Below, one piece after another: positions 1 to 7,916 of a DNA stretch of 64,000 bases (its first letter is position 1; each line of letters begins with the position of its first letter). Below the pieces are notes generated by a model. The model worked only from the letters and a program-made list of their open reading frames with translations, had not been told where the DNA came from and did no database searches. This DNA comes from an uncultured Bacteroidaceae bacterium. Its GTDB lineage: Bacteria; Bacteroidota; Bacteroidia; Bacteroidales; Bacteroidaceae. The position numbers and the translations under genes are program-made. Where the stretch lies: contig CALUJL010000006.1 of the NCBI GenBank assembly GCA_944320955.1, positions 1-64,000 of the forward strand. Direction: 5' to 3'.

Positions 1-1
1 T

Positions 2-460
2 AAGCTGACCTTTACCAATAGAGAATGCCTTTATTATAGTGATGAGGGCATTTCATATACCACGGTAGAGGTCATCAGACATTACAGTCAGACCACTACT
101 TATGTGGCACAGAACTATACAAGCACCATCAACCCATATATCAGTCTTGAAGTCACCAAAGATGCAATCACTTTATATCAGACCAACCCTTATACTGGTC
201 AGCAAATGGAACATATCTACCTTGAGCTGGATAACTTCAAGCATACCAGAACTTGGGAAGAAACCATTTCTTCTGACACTGAGGAATCCTGCATAAATCC
301 TAAAGAAGAAACTTTCAGCTATCAAAGGAATGGCAATGAAGTGGTATTGACCAATAGCAATAAGAAGTGGATAGGTACACTTGACACAGATGCTTGGACA
401 CTCTCTTTTGTTCAGATTATACCAGAGAAGAAAGAGATGCCTACATTCAGGTTAAAGTAG
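2..460 (+). CDS. C-terminal part of an unrecognised protein of an integrated element (5' end outside window)
   Basis: The frame is open from the first bases of the window to a TAG at 458-460, giving 152 visible residues. The gene therefore starts upstream; the GTG at 104 is an internal codon, not a supported start. The visible part is rich in Thr, Asn, Glu and Tyr, with alternating hydrophobic residues that suggest beta-strands. I see no membrane segment and no motif I recognise. The DNA is clearly AT-richer than the backbone beyond 1900. It lies just inside the tRNA-derived boundary near 749, so it is probably the last gene of a mobile element or genomic island. Function unknown. Confidence 0.6.
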   Translation, partial: KLTFTNRECLYYSDEGISYTTVEVIRHYSQTTTYVAQNYTSTINPYISLEVTKDAITLYQTNPYTGQQMEHIYLELDNFKHTRTWEETISSDTEESCINPKEETFSYQRNGNEVVLTNSNKKWIGTLDTDAWTLSFVQIIPEKKEMPTFRLK

Positions 461-533
461 GCTAATGATGCTACAGTAGCTAAACAATGCACCTCTTCTG
501 GACTATAATAGATAAACCAATAAATGCCTTAAT

Positions 534-574
534 TATACTCACTTTACTTATTTCAATATAGGAAAGTGAGTATA
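534..574. terminator. Hairpin with 12-bp perfect stem after the partial CDS
   Basis: TATACTCACTTT (534-545) pairs perfectly with AAAGTGAGTATA (563-574) around a 17-nt loop, 74 bases after the stop codon of the partial gene. The downstream T content is modest, so it may act as a terminator in either direction. The rest of 461-705 is AT-rich and I see no gene in it. Confidence 0.55.
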
Positions 575-705
575 GTTATTCATATCAAATAACTATTAGT
601 ATTAACTCAGAAAGCACTCTCTGTTTTATCCAGAGTTTTAACCATAGAGTAAGGAAGTATAGCTATTTAATTGATTATCAAACAATAGAAGATATATCAG
701 TTAAT

Positions 706-749
706 TACTGAAAATCCTTGTGTCCCCGGTTCGATTCCTGGTGGCACCA
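706..749 (+). other. 3' half of a tRNA (probably tRNA-Phe) without its 5' half: probable attachment-site remnant
   Basis: The run has an anticodon loop CTGAAAA (GAA anticodon, Phe), the 3' anticodon stem TCCTT, a 5-nt variable region, a T-arm with GGTTCGATTCC and the acceptor strand TGGCACC followed by A. The sequence before it cannot form the 5' anticodon stem, D-arm or 5' acceptor strand, so this is not a complete tRNA. The T-stem has one C-T mismatch. Site-specific integrases often use tRNA 3' ends as attB and leave such a copy at one junction. The AT-rich DNA to the left and backbone to the right fit the end of an integrated element. Confidence 0.65.
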
Positions 750-761
750 CTATTAATGATG

Positions 762-802
762 AACTCCTGATCTTCGTTTAGAAGTCAGGAGTTTTTATTT
801 TT
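762..802 (+). terminator. Rho-independent terminator after the tRNA remnant
   Basis: AACTCCTGA (762-770) pairs with TCAGGAGTT (785-793) and is followed by a T-rich tract to about 802. The position just after the tRNA 3' end suggests the original tRNA gene's terminator was carried along with the attachment site. Confidence 0.75.
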
Positions 803-1894
803 ATATGAATGTCCGCAAGTTGCCAATTAGTAAATTCTATGTTTGAAGTCCGCCCTATAGGAACACGCACAAAGTTCAAGCCTTTCAAAAAGCCTGAATC
901 CGAAATACCTTCTGTTGAACTTGTAGCAGAACTCGTTGAGGTAGAGCTGGAGGAACTCCGCTTTTATGTCATGGTAAGTGTCCAGTATGCTCCTCTTGGC
1001 GTTGCTGATGACAATGTGTACCCATGGCAGGACTTTCCCGACACTCCTTTTGTTGTCCGTAACGACGGTATGATGGGAGAATGTCACCCCGTTCTTTTCA
1101 AGGGAGGCATAGCTGCTGAACCCGTCCGTGGTCACATCGGCATTCCCGTCCGTTCCTTGCCTAATCTTGCCGGTAATGGTGGAAGCCTTGAAATCATCGA
1201 TGACCTGCATCTTTATATGCCCGACACTCTTGGGCGTACTGTACTTCTTGGCCGGAGGCGTCTTTGGCAGGCTGCTTTCCGCCATGACAAGGACAGAGGT
1301 CTTGCGCTGGCTTCCCCGTCCGCGCTTCAACGGACAATCTTTCTGTTCTTCAGGCGTTTCCGTGGAGAAGAAGCCCTCGTCAATCTCCATGTCACCATGA
1401 AGAGGGTAGCGTCCGTCGCGCTTGCCCATCACGTCGCGCAGCTTATGCACCATCTCCCATACGGGCTGGTAACGCTTGCGGCCAATCTGGCGCTGTATCT
1501 CCTTGGTGGATATGGCACGCTTTGTCGCCGTCAGAAGGAACATGGTAGCAAACCAGTCACGAACAGGCAGATGGCTACCTTGCATCACCGTACCGGAACG
1601 AAGTTGCATCTCATGTTTGCAATCCATGCACGTCCAGGACTTGTGGCTCGGATTCCAGCTCAGGCGCAAACCGCCGCATTGACTACAAAACAGGCCGTGA
1701 TGCTCACGGAAACGACGAAGCGCTTCCTCACAGGATGCCTCGTCGGGATATTGACGGTAAAAATCAAGCAGGTTCATAATGCATATGTTTATTGTCTTAC
1801 GTTTTATATTCTGCATAAAGTGTTCCAAAACATGGATGTGGAGCAACTTGGCAGTTTAAACTTTGCTAATTTGGTAACATGCGGACATTCATAT
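803..1894 (-). mobile_element. IS1595-family insertion sequence
   Basis: Imperfect terminal inverted repeats bound the transposase gene. The left end begins ATATGAATGTCCGCAAGTTG at 803. The right end, read on the minus strand from 1894, begins ATATGAATGTCCGCATGTTA. The similarity continues to about 32 bases with a few mismatches. The family normally makes an 8-bp target duplication, but I cannot find a convincing one: the flanks are T-rich on the left and start TGTTTT on the right. The element sits about 50 bases from the tRNA-derived junction. Confidence 0.8.
827..1777 (-). CDS. IS1595-family (ISXO2-like) transposase
   Basis: A 316-residue DDE-type transposase. An N-terminal zinc ribbon is visible as CSQC (31-34) and CMDC (50-53). 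The catalytic core shows EIDE with Asp at about 133, TTDG with Asp at about 218, then the C-terminal NAKRSI, DTYHDIK and LNEFCYKFNRR stretch that is typical of IS1595 transposases. I chose the start at 1777 (MNLLDFYRQYP) because the family begins there; the 23 upstream codons run into the terminal repeat region. No frameshift or internal stop is seen, so the gene looks intact and the element may be active. Confidence 0.9.
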   Translation of the reverse strand: MNLLDFYRQYPDEASCEEALRRFREHHGLFCSQCGGLRLSWNPSHKSWTCMDCKHEMQLRSGTVMQGSHLPVRDWFATMFLLTATKRAISTKEIQRQIGRKRYQPVWEMVHKLRDVMGKRDGRYPLHGDMEIDEGFFSTETPEEQKDCPLKRGRGSQRKTSVLVMAESSLPKTPPAKKYSTPKSVGHIKMQVIDDFKASTITGKIRQGTDGNADVTTDGFSSYASLEKNGVTFSHHTVVTDNKRSVGKVLPWVHIVISNAKRSILDTYHDIKAEFLQLYLNEFCYKFNRRYFGFRLFERLELCACSYRADFKHRIY

Positions 1895-1921
1895 TGTTTT
1901 TTACTTGTTCCGCACGGCTTT

Positions 1922-2515
1922 TCACTTATCGTCCAGGTAGCCCTCCCGGCGCAGGGCGGCGGCCACGTCGAGCAGCTCCGCATACCAGGCCCGTCCGAAG
2001 CGCTCTTCGAGCGGCTCGCGCAGGAACTCGTAGAGGCGTATGCCTTCGCGCTCGCCCTTTTCCCGCGCCGCGCGGCAGACTTCCCAGCGGTGGTAGTTGA
2101 GGGCGTAGAAGTCCTTGTACTGCTTGACGCGCAGGGGATAGAGGAAGCAGGAGATGGGTTTGCGGAATCCGCGGAGCTTCCCGCCGCGGGAGGCCCGTTC
2201 GAGGGCGCAGGCGCAGCATCCGCCGGCATCGTAGCAGGTGAAGACGCAGTCTTTCCCCCGCACTATCGAGGTGACGAGGTCGCCTTCTTCGTCTACGTAG
2301 CAGACGCCTTGCGAACCGATCAGCGCCTTTGCCTCGGGGGAGAGGTCGTTTTCCACAAAGGGGAGCGCCTCTTCGAGTTTCTCCACCTCCTCTTCCGTCA
2401 CGGGCGCCCCGGCGTCGCCCTCCACGCAGCATGCGCCGCCGCAGGCCTGCAGGTCGCAGCAGAATTTCTCGCGGAATACATCGAGCGGCACTATCACGTC
2501 GTCTATCTGAACCAT
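1922..2515 (-). CDS. DUF3109 family cysteine-rich protein
   Basis: A 197-residue protein of the DUF3109 family, common in Bacteroidetes and related to the YkgJ-type CxxxxCC zinc or iron-sulfur proteins. Conserved cysteines are seen at FCCDLQACGGACC (about 18-30), a second set near CVFTCYDAGGCCACAL, and ISCFLYPLR further on. The start at 2515 (MVQIDDVIV) fits other family members; longer in-frame starts at 2530 and 2542 would leave almost no leader after the promoter at 2540-2547. It is divergent from purM. The biochemical role is unknown. Confidence 0.85.
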   Translation of the reverse strand: MVQIDDVIVPLDVFREKFCCDLQACGGACCVEGDAGAPVTEEEVEKLEEALPFVENDLSPEAKALIGSQGVCYVDEEGDLVTSIVRGKDCVFTCYDAGGCCACALERASRGGKLRGFRKPISCFLYPLRVKQYKDFYALNYHRWEVCRAAREKGEREGIRLYEFLREPLEERFGRAWYAELLDVAAALRREGYLDDK

Positions 2516-2539
2516 AGGTGTTTCGTCCATATCGGCGGG

Positions 2540-2547
2540 CAAAATTA
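2540..2547 (-). promoter_or_regulatory. Minus-strand -7 box for the DUF3109 gene
   Basis: The minus strand reads TAATTTTG, an exact match to the Bacteroidetes TAnnTTTG element, about 25 bases before the chosen start at 2515. No clear -33 TTTG is seen. Confidence 0.5.
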
Positions 2548-2565
2548 CGCAAAAAAGCGCATCCG

Positions 2566-2670
2566 CGGGAAAAAAGCGCTGCCACTTTTTCCAAAAAGCG
2601 GCAGGGGGAAACGGAAAAAGCGCCTGCGGTTTCCGCGGAAAGCGCCTGCACTTCCGATGGAAAGCCCTTC
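2566..2670. repeat. Array of short palindromic units (site 1, divergent DUF3109/purM region)
   Basis: Four to five successive units, for example GGAAAAAGCGCCTGCGG, each beginning with an A-run after GG and ending with a T/C-run, spaced 20-25 nt. Units alternate in orientation and are not identical. It lies between the two divergent promoters. See the finding on the repeat family. Confidence 0.6.
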
Positions 2671-2778
2671 CGCCCCCTCCGGAGCCGCCCGGCGCGGTTT
2701 CCTCCCTCCGCCGCCGGAAGAAAAGGGCGCCTGCGGCACATTATGGGAAAGAAGCCCCGGACTTCCAAAGAAAATGCG

Positions 2779-2786
2779 TACATTTG
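2779..2786 (+). promoter_or_regulatory. -7 box of the purM promoter
   Basis: TACATTTG matches TAnnTTTG exactly, 27 bases before the chosen purM ATG at 2814. This makes an upstream in-frame ATG at 2784 impossible as a start, because it lies inside the box. Confidence 0.6.
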
Positions 2787-2813
2787 TCCCCCAATACAGC
2801 ATTCTACCGACCT

Positions 2814-3980
2814 ATGGACCAGCAACGATACATGATGCGCGGCGTAAGCGCTGCGAAAGAGGACGTACACAACGCCATAAAGAACATAGACAAGGGCCTG
2901 TTTCCCCAGGCTTTCTGCAAAATAATCCCCGACATTCTGGGCGGCGACGAGGTGTATTGCAACATTATGCACGCCGACGGCGCCGGGACCAAGTCGAGCC
3001 TGGCCTACCTTTACTGGCGGGAAACGGGCGACCTCGGCGTATGGAAGGGCATCGCGCAGGACGCCTTGATCATGAACATCGACGACCTCTTGTGCGTCGG
3101 TGCAGTGGACAACATACTGGTCTCCTCCACCATCGGGCGGAACAAGCACTTGATTCCCGGCGAAGTCATCAGTGCCATCATCAACGGCACCGACGAATTG
3201 CTCGCCGAGCTGCGCGCCCTGGGCGTAGGCGTCTACGGCACGGGCGGGGAAACGGCCGACGTGGGCGACCTGGTGCGCACCATCATCGTGGACTCCACCG
3301 TCACCTGCCGCATGAAGCGCAGCGACGTCATCGACAATGCCCATATCCGCCCGGGCGACGTCATCGTAGGTCTGGCCTCCTTCGGGCAGGCCACGTATGA
3401 GAAAGCCTACAACGGCGGCATGGGAAGCAACGGCCTGACCTCGGCGCGGCACGACGTCTTTGCCAAATATCTGGCGGGGAAATATCCCGAAAGCTACGAC
3501 GCCGCCGTGCCCGAGGAGCTGGTCTACTGCGGAAACCTGCGGCTCACCGACCCGGTGGGCGGCACACCCGTCGACGCCGGGCGGCTCGTGCTCTCGCCCA
3601 CACGTACGTATGCCCCGGTCGTAAAGCGCCTGCTCGACGAGATGCGCCCTGCCGTCCACGGCATGGTGCACTGCACCGGCGGGGCGCAGACCAAGGTGCT
3701 CCACTTCGTCAGCGGCGTGCATGTGGTGAAAGACAACCTCTTCCCCCTGCCGCCTCTCTTCCGCATCATCCACGAGCAGAGCGGCACAAGCTGGGAAGAG
3801 ATGTACAAGGTCTTCAACATGGGGCACCGCCTCGAAGTCTACGTGGCGCCGGAAGACGCGCAGAAGGTCATCGACCTGGCCGCCGAGTTCCGCATCGACG
3901 CGCAAATCGTGGGGCACATAGAACCCTCAGACCATACGCACCTCACCATCCGGAGCGAGTTCGGAGAATTCAAGTACTAA
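2814..3980 (+). CDS. purM: Phosphoribosylformylglycinamidine cyclo-ligase (AIR synthase), Bacteroidetes type
   Basis: A 388-residue PurM-like protein catalysing ATP-dependent ring closure of FGAM to aminoimidazole ribonucleotide in purine synthesis. Family signatures include HADGAGTKSSLA near the N-terminus, the metal/phosphate-binding stretch around QDALIMNIDDLLCVGA, GTGGETADVGDL, and the C-terminal GMVHCTGGAQTKVLHF. The start at 2814 (MDQQRYMMRGVS) is chosen because homologues begin this way and the -7 promoter box overlaps the earlier ATG. It is the first gene of a same-strand run (purM, HARE-HTH gene, prfA) with gaps of 12-17 bases. Confidence 0.92.
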   Translation: MDQQRYMMRGVSAAKEDVHNAIKNIDKGLFPQAFCKIIPDILGGDEVYCNIMHADGAGTKSSLAYLYWRETGDLGVWKGIAQDALIMNIDDLLCVGAVDNILVSSTIGRNKHLIPGEVISAIINGTDELLAELRALGVGVYGTGGETADVGDLVRTIIVDSTVTCRMKRSDVIDNAHIRPGDVIVGLASFGQATYEKAYNGGMGSNGLTSARHDVFAKYLAGKYPESYDAAVPEELVYCGNLRLTDPVGGTPVDAGRLVLSPTRTYAPVVKRLLDEMRPAVHGMVHCTGGAQTKVLHFVSGVHVVKDNLFPLPPLFRIIHEQSGTSWEEMYKVFNMGHRLEVYVAPEDAQKVIDLAAEFRIDAQIVGHIEPSDHTHLTIRSEFGEFKY

Positions 3981-3997
3981 CTCAAAATTCCATAGCC

Positions 3998-4966
3998 ATG
4001 ACTATAAAAGAAGCGATACTCAAGAGCCTTGAACATTTCCCCCAAGGCGCAAAAGCTGCCGATGTATATTCCGACATCGTAAAGCATGGCTATTATACAT
4101 TTGACAAGGGCTTAACTCCGATTGCCACAGTAAATGCCTTAATGTGGGACTTCATAAAGAAAGGAGACAACAGGGTCATCCGCTCCAAAGACGCAAAAGG
4201 AGTCTATAATTACTACTTGGCCAAATATAAAGAAAACATAGAAGTAATACTCGACTCCCCCCAGCCTCCCAAAGAAAAGGCCAAGTCTTTAAAAACTTTT
4301 GTTGAGCGAGATCTACACCGGTTGTTTGTGACTTTCCTACACGGGCAAGACATTCTCTCAAAAACCATCTTCCACGAAACTTCAAGCAAGAAGGAAGAAC
4401 ACAAAAAGTGGATACACCCAGATATCATTGGAGCGCACTTCGTAGAGCATACCAACAAGTCTTGCCAAAGTTTCTTCAAGGCCACAAACCGACAGAAGAC
4501 GGTCGAAATCTACTCTTACGAGCTGAAAAAAAGTATTTCCTCAGACTACGAACTGAAGATGTGCTACTTCCAGGCCGTTTCCAACTCCAGCTGGGCCAAT
4601 TACGGCTTCTTGGTTTCTTTCTATTTCGGCGATAATTTGCACGAAGAATTAGAGCGCCTCAACGAATCCTTCGGCATCGGAATCATTTTGCTAAAGCCCA
4701 ATCCGCACGAAAGCAAAGTCCTCTTCCCTGCAAAACGTCACGAACTGGACTTCAAGACCATCAACAAATTGTGTATTGCCAATAGTGATTTCAGCTCTTT
4801 CTTTGAGCAAATTGAGAAAGTCATGACAGCCGATCCCAAATTCGCCAAAGATGTAAAAAAGGGACTTAGCGACTTATGCGACAAACCGATAAAGAATGAC
4901 TCTGAAATCATTGCATACTGCAATGAAAAAGGCATTCCCCTCGATGAAGAACAAGAAGAGATTTAA
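3998..4966 (+). CDS. HARE-HTH domain protein, possible restriction/defence-type protein, inserted between purM and prfA
   Basis: A 322-residue protein. Residues 1-80 form a HARE-HTH winged-helix domain (TIKEAILKSL, GAKAADVYSDIV, TPIATVNALMWDFIKKG, GVYNYYLAKY), a fold shared by ASXL proteins, RNA polymerase delta and several restriction enzymes. The remainder resembles the COG2958-type C-terminal region and includes an acidic, aromatic core around HPDIIGAHFVEH. I cannot assign catalytic residues with certainty. The gene is distinctly AT-richer than purM and prfA, which flank it by 17 and 12 bases, so it looks like a recent insertion into a housekeeping operon. Function as a nuclease or DNA-modification reader is inference. 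Confidence 0.7.
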   Translation: MTIKEAILKSLEHFPQGAKAADVYSDIVKHGYYTFDKGLTPIATVNALMWDFIKKGDNRVIRSKDAKGVYNYYLAKYKENIEVILDSPQPPKEKAKSLKTFVERDLHRLFVTFLHGQDILSKTIFHETSSKKEEHKKWIHPDIIGAHFVEHTNKSCQSFFKATNRQKTVEIYSYELKKSISSDYELKMCYFQAVSNSSWANYGFLVSFYFGDNLHEELERLNESFGIGIILLKPNPHESKVLFPAKRHELDFKTINKLCIANSDFSSFFEQIEKVMTADPKFAKDVKKGLSDLCDKPIKNDSEIIAYCNEKGIPLDEEQEEI

Positions 4967-4978
4967 AGAAAAACAAGC

Positions 4979-6091
4979 ATGGCAGAAAACAACACGATAC
5001 TCGAAAAACTGGACGGGCTGGTGGCGCGCTACGAAGAAGTCGCCACACTGATCACCGACCCCTCCGTCATAGCCGACCAGAAGCGCTACGTCCGCCTGAC
5101 CAAAGAATACAAGGAACTGGGCGACCTCGTAGAGGCGCGCGGCCGGTACCTCACGGCCTTGAACGGGGTGAGGGAAGCGAAAGAACTCCTCCTGAGCGAG
5201 CAAGACCCGGAGATGCGGGAGATGGCGCGCGCCGAACTCGACGAGCAGTCGCAACGCCTCCCCGCACTGGAAGAAGAAATCAAGCTCCTCCTCATCCCCG
5301 CCGACCCGGAGGACGACAAAAACGCGATAGTGGAAATACGCGGCGGCACGGGCGGCGACGAAGCGGCCCTCTTCGCCGGCGACCTCTTCCGCATGTACTC
5401 CAAGTACTGCGAGAGCAAGGGTTGGACGGTCAACGTCTCCAGCTTCAGCGAAGGCGCGGCAGGGGGCTACAAGGAAATCATCTTCACCGTCTCCGGAGAG
5501 AAGGTCTACGGCACGCTCAAGTACGAGAGCGGAGTGCACCGCGTGCAGCGCGTCCCGGCCACGGAGACGCAGGGCCGCGTGCACACCTCGGCCGCTTCGG
5601 TGGCCGTCCTGCCCGAGGCGGAGGAATTCGACGTGGAGATAAACGAAGGAGAGATAAAGTGGGACACGTTCCGCAGCGGCGGCGCCGGCGGGCAGAACGT
5701 CAACAAGGTGGAGTCCGGCGTGCGCCTGCGCTACATGTGGCGCAACCCCAACACGGGCGAGACCGAGGAGATCCTGATAGAGTGCACCGAGACGCGCGAC
5801 CAACCCAAGAACAAAGAGCGCGCCCTCACCCGCCTCCGCTCCTTCATCTACGACAAGGAACACCAGAAATACATAGACGACATAGCCAGCCGCCGCAAGA
5901 CCATGGTCAGCACGGGCGACCGCTCGGCCAAGATACGCACGTACAACTATCCGCAAGGCCGCATCACCGACCACCGGATCAACTACACGATTTACAATCT
6001 CCAGTCCTTCATGGACGGAAACATACAGGACTGCATCGACCACCTCATCGTGGCCGAAAACGCAGAGCGCCTCAAGGAAAACCAGTTGTAG
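4979..6091 (+). CDS. prfA: Peptide chain release factor 1
   Basis: A 370-residue class I release factor that reads UAA and UAG in the ribosomal A site and triggers peptidyl-tRNA hydrolysis. The PAT tripeptide (RVPATETQGRVHTS) marks RF1 rather than RF2. The catalytic GGQ is in SGGAGGQNVNKVESGVRLRY near residue 240. An N-terminal helical domain and the C-terminal stretch ending near NAERLKENQL complete the expected length. It follows the HARE-HTH gene by 12 bases and is probably cotranscribed with it. Confidence 0.96.
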   Translation: MAENNTILEKLDGLVARYEEVATLITDPSVIADQKRYVRLTKEYKELGDLVEARGRYLTALNGVREAKELLLSEQDPEMREMARAELDEQSQRLPALEEEIKLLLIPADPEDDKNAIVEIRGGTGGDEAALFAGDLFRMYSKYCESKGWTVNVSSFSEGAAGGYKEIIFTVSGEKVYGTLKYESGVHRVQRVPATETQGRVHTSAASVAVLPEAEEFDVEINEGEIKWDTFRSGGAGGQNVNKVESGVRLRYMWRNPNTGETEEILIECTETRDQPKNKERALTRLRSFIYDKEHQKYIDDIASRRKTMVSTGDRSAKIRTYNYPQGRITDHRINYTIYNLQSFMDGNIQDCIDHLIVAENAERLKENQL

Positions 6092-6100
6092 CACCCCTCC

Positions 6101-6160
6101 CGGGGAAAAGCGCTGCCGCTTTCCGGAAAAAGATGCAGCGCTTTTCGCCAAAAGTCCCGC
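6101..6160. repeat. Array of short palindromic units (site 2, prfA/DUF4153 gap)
   Basis: Two full units: GGGAAAAGCGCTGCCGCTTT, then GGAAAAAGATGCAGCGCTTT in opposite polarity, plus a partial third. Together they could form strong nested hairpins just after prfA. Confidence 0.6.
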
Positions 6161-6167
6161 ACCAAGG

Positions 6168-7892
6168 ATGAAAAACCCCTTCAGCTCCCCCCCAGCAGCC
6201 CGCCTGCTCGGCGCCTTCCGCGGCGCGGCGAGCCGCTTCCCCCTGCCCTTGGGTTATGCGGCGGCGCTGGCGGTATTCCTGGTTCATCTGGGAGCCATCG
6301 ACTTCGACCCCGGCAATCATGAGACTGCCTACACCGCCACGGGCTACTACCTGGCAGCCGGATTCCTCCTCTCCCTCGGCCTGAAACTCCAGAGCGAAGA
6401 GCGGAAGAGAGACAAGCGCACGGCGCTCGCGGAAATCGCCGCCCACACGCTGCTCGCCACCCATGCCCTCCACACGGCTTTCGCCCCGGCGGCAAGCCCG
6501 TGGGAGACAGCAGTTTCGTATCTCTCCGTGGGGGTTTTCCTCTGCTTCTTCGCCCTGCTTGCCCCTTTCAGCCGGGAGCGGGACGACACGGCGGCATGGA
6601 ACTTCGGCCTGCGCGGTACCGCGCTGCTGGCCGTGGCCTTGGCCATCGGCCACGTCATGTGGGGCGGGCTGAGCCTGCTGCTGCTCTCGGCCGGGGAACT
6701 GTTCGGCCTCCCGGTCGACGGGCGGTGCTACTATTATATATATGTAGTGTGCGGCGAATTGCTCTCACTGACGCTTTTCCTCGGCCTGCTGCCCCGCGGC
6801 GCGGAAAAGTACGACCGCCAGCCCCTCTCGTGGGGCTTCCTCGCGCGGGTGACGCGCTACCTTTTCCTCCCCCTCGTAGGCGGATACCTCGTCCTCCTCT
6901 ATGCCTACGCCCTGCGCATCCTGCTCCTTTGGGAGCTGCCCAACGGGTGGTGCGCCTGGCCGGTGACTATCCTGATGGGCGGATGCCTGGGGCTTGAGAT
7001 GCTCCTCTACCCCGTGCGCCGGAGCGAGGGGCGCCGCTTCGACGAGCGGGTGGCGCGATGGCTGCCGCTCCTGATAGTGCCTTTGCTCCTGCTGATGACC
7101 GCCGGCATCGGCAAACGCCTCTCGGACTACGGACTGACCGTGCCCCGTCTCTACCTGCTCACCCTCAACCTCTGGTTCTACGCCCTCTGCATCGGCCTCT
7201 TCCTCACCCGTGCCCGCCGCCTGCGCGGAGTGCCCGCCTCCTTCGCCCTGCTCTTCCTGCTGGCCTCCGCCCTGCCCGTGAACTACACGACCCTCACGCG
7301 GGACCACATAGCCCGCCAGGTGGAGCGCACCATGGAGCAGACCCTGCCCCGCGGCGCGCAGCCCCCGCTCGACAAGGCGGAGTATGAGGCCTGGCTCCGG
7401 AGCCTGCCCGAAGAAGAAGCCCGCCGCATGAACGACAAGCTCTCCTACCTGCACACCGGATTCAGCCGCGAAGCCATTGCCCCCTTCATAGAGGACAATG
7501 TGGCCTACGCGCTCTACCAATACCGCCCGGACGCAGCCCCCCACGGCAGCTACATACGCGACGCCAGCCTGGGAGCGGATGCCGTAATCCTGCTGCCCGC
7601 AGGCTACACGCGCCTCATGTCCGTCAGCTATCTCATGACGGAGCTCCCCGCGCAGCAAATGGAGACAGGCCGGCTGGACATTCCCCTCGGCAAGGGCGGC
7701 GAACCGGGCGACACCGCCTACATACCCCTCAACGACTTGAAGCAGGAACTGGAGGCGGGCCGGCTGGAGAACGCCGTCCCCTGCTCCTGCAACAGCCGCG
7801 ACGCCGTGTTCCTGCTGACGCGCCTTTTCCTCAACGCCAGCGACAAAGACCGGACAACCGTCAACATCAGCGGCTACCTCCTCAAACGATAA
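6168..7892 (+). CDS. DUF4153 family multi-pass membrane protein
   Basis: A 574-residue protein of the Bacteroidetes DUF4153 family. About ten hydrophobic segments lie between residues 25 and 375, for example LGYAAALAVFLVHLGAI, LFLPLVGGYLVLLYAYALRILLL and LLIVPLLLLMTAGIG, with a positively charged N-terminus. The last 180 residues are hydrophilic and presumably form a soluble domain. Role unknown. It lies between prfA and pyrF on the same strand; the start at 6168 follows a palindromic-unit array by only a few bases. Confidence 0.75.
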   Translation: MKNPFSSPPAARLLGAFRGAASRFPLPLGYAAALAVFLVHLGAIDFDPGNHETAYTATGYYLAAGFLLSLGLKLQSEERKRDKRTALAEIAAHTLLATHALHTAFAPAASPWETAVSYLSVGVFLCFFALLAPFSRERDDTAAWNFGLRGTALLAVALAIGHVMWGGLSLLLLSAGELFGLPVDGRCYYYIYVVCGELLSLTLFLGLLPRGAEKYDRQPLSWGFLARVTRYLFLPLVGGYLVLLYAYALRILLLWELPNGWCAWPVTILMGGCLGLEMLLYPVRRSEGRRFDERVARWLPLLIVPLLLLMTAGIGKRLSDYGLTVPRLYLLTLNLWFYALCIGLFLTRARRLRGVPASFALLFLLASALPVNYTTLTRDHIARQVERTMEQTLPRGAQPPLDKAEYEAWLRSLPEEEARRMNDKLSYLHTGFSREAIAPFIEDNVAYALYQYRPDAAPHGSYIRDASLGADAVILLPAGYTRLMSVSYLMTELPAQQMETGRLDIPLGKGGEPGDTAYIPLNDLKQELEAGRLENAVPCSCNSRDAVFLLTRLFLNASDKDRTTVNISGYLLKR

Positions 7893-7916
7893 CCCACTAA
7901 AACCCCAGATAAAACG

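Noticed and set aside
706-749. A functional tRNA gene
   Set aside because: The 5' acceptor strand, D-arm and 5' anticodon stem are missing upstream.
809-3400. An 863-codon plus-strand open frame across the IS and DUF3109 region
   Set aside because: It runs antisense to the transposase and DUF3109 genes, then continues out of frame into purM; it has no recognisable domain and long shadow frames are common in GC-rich DNA.
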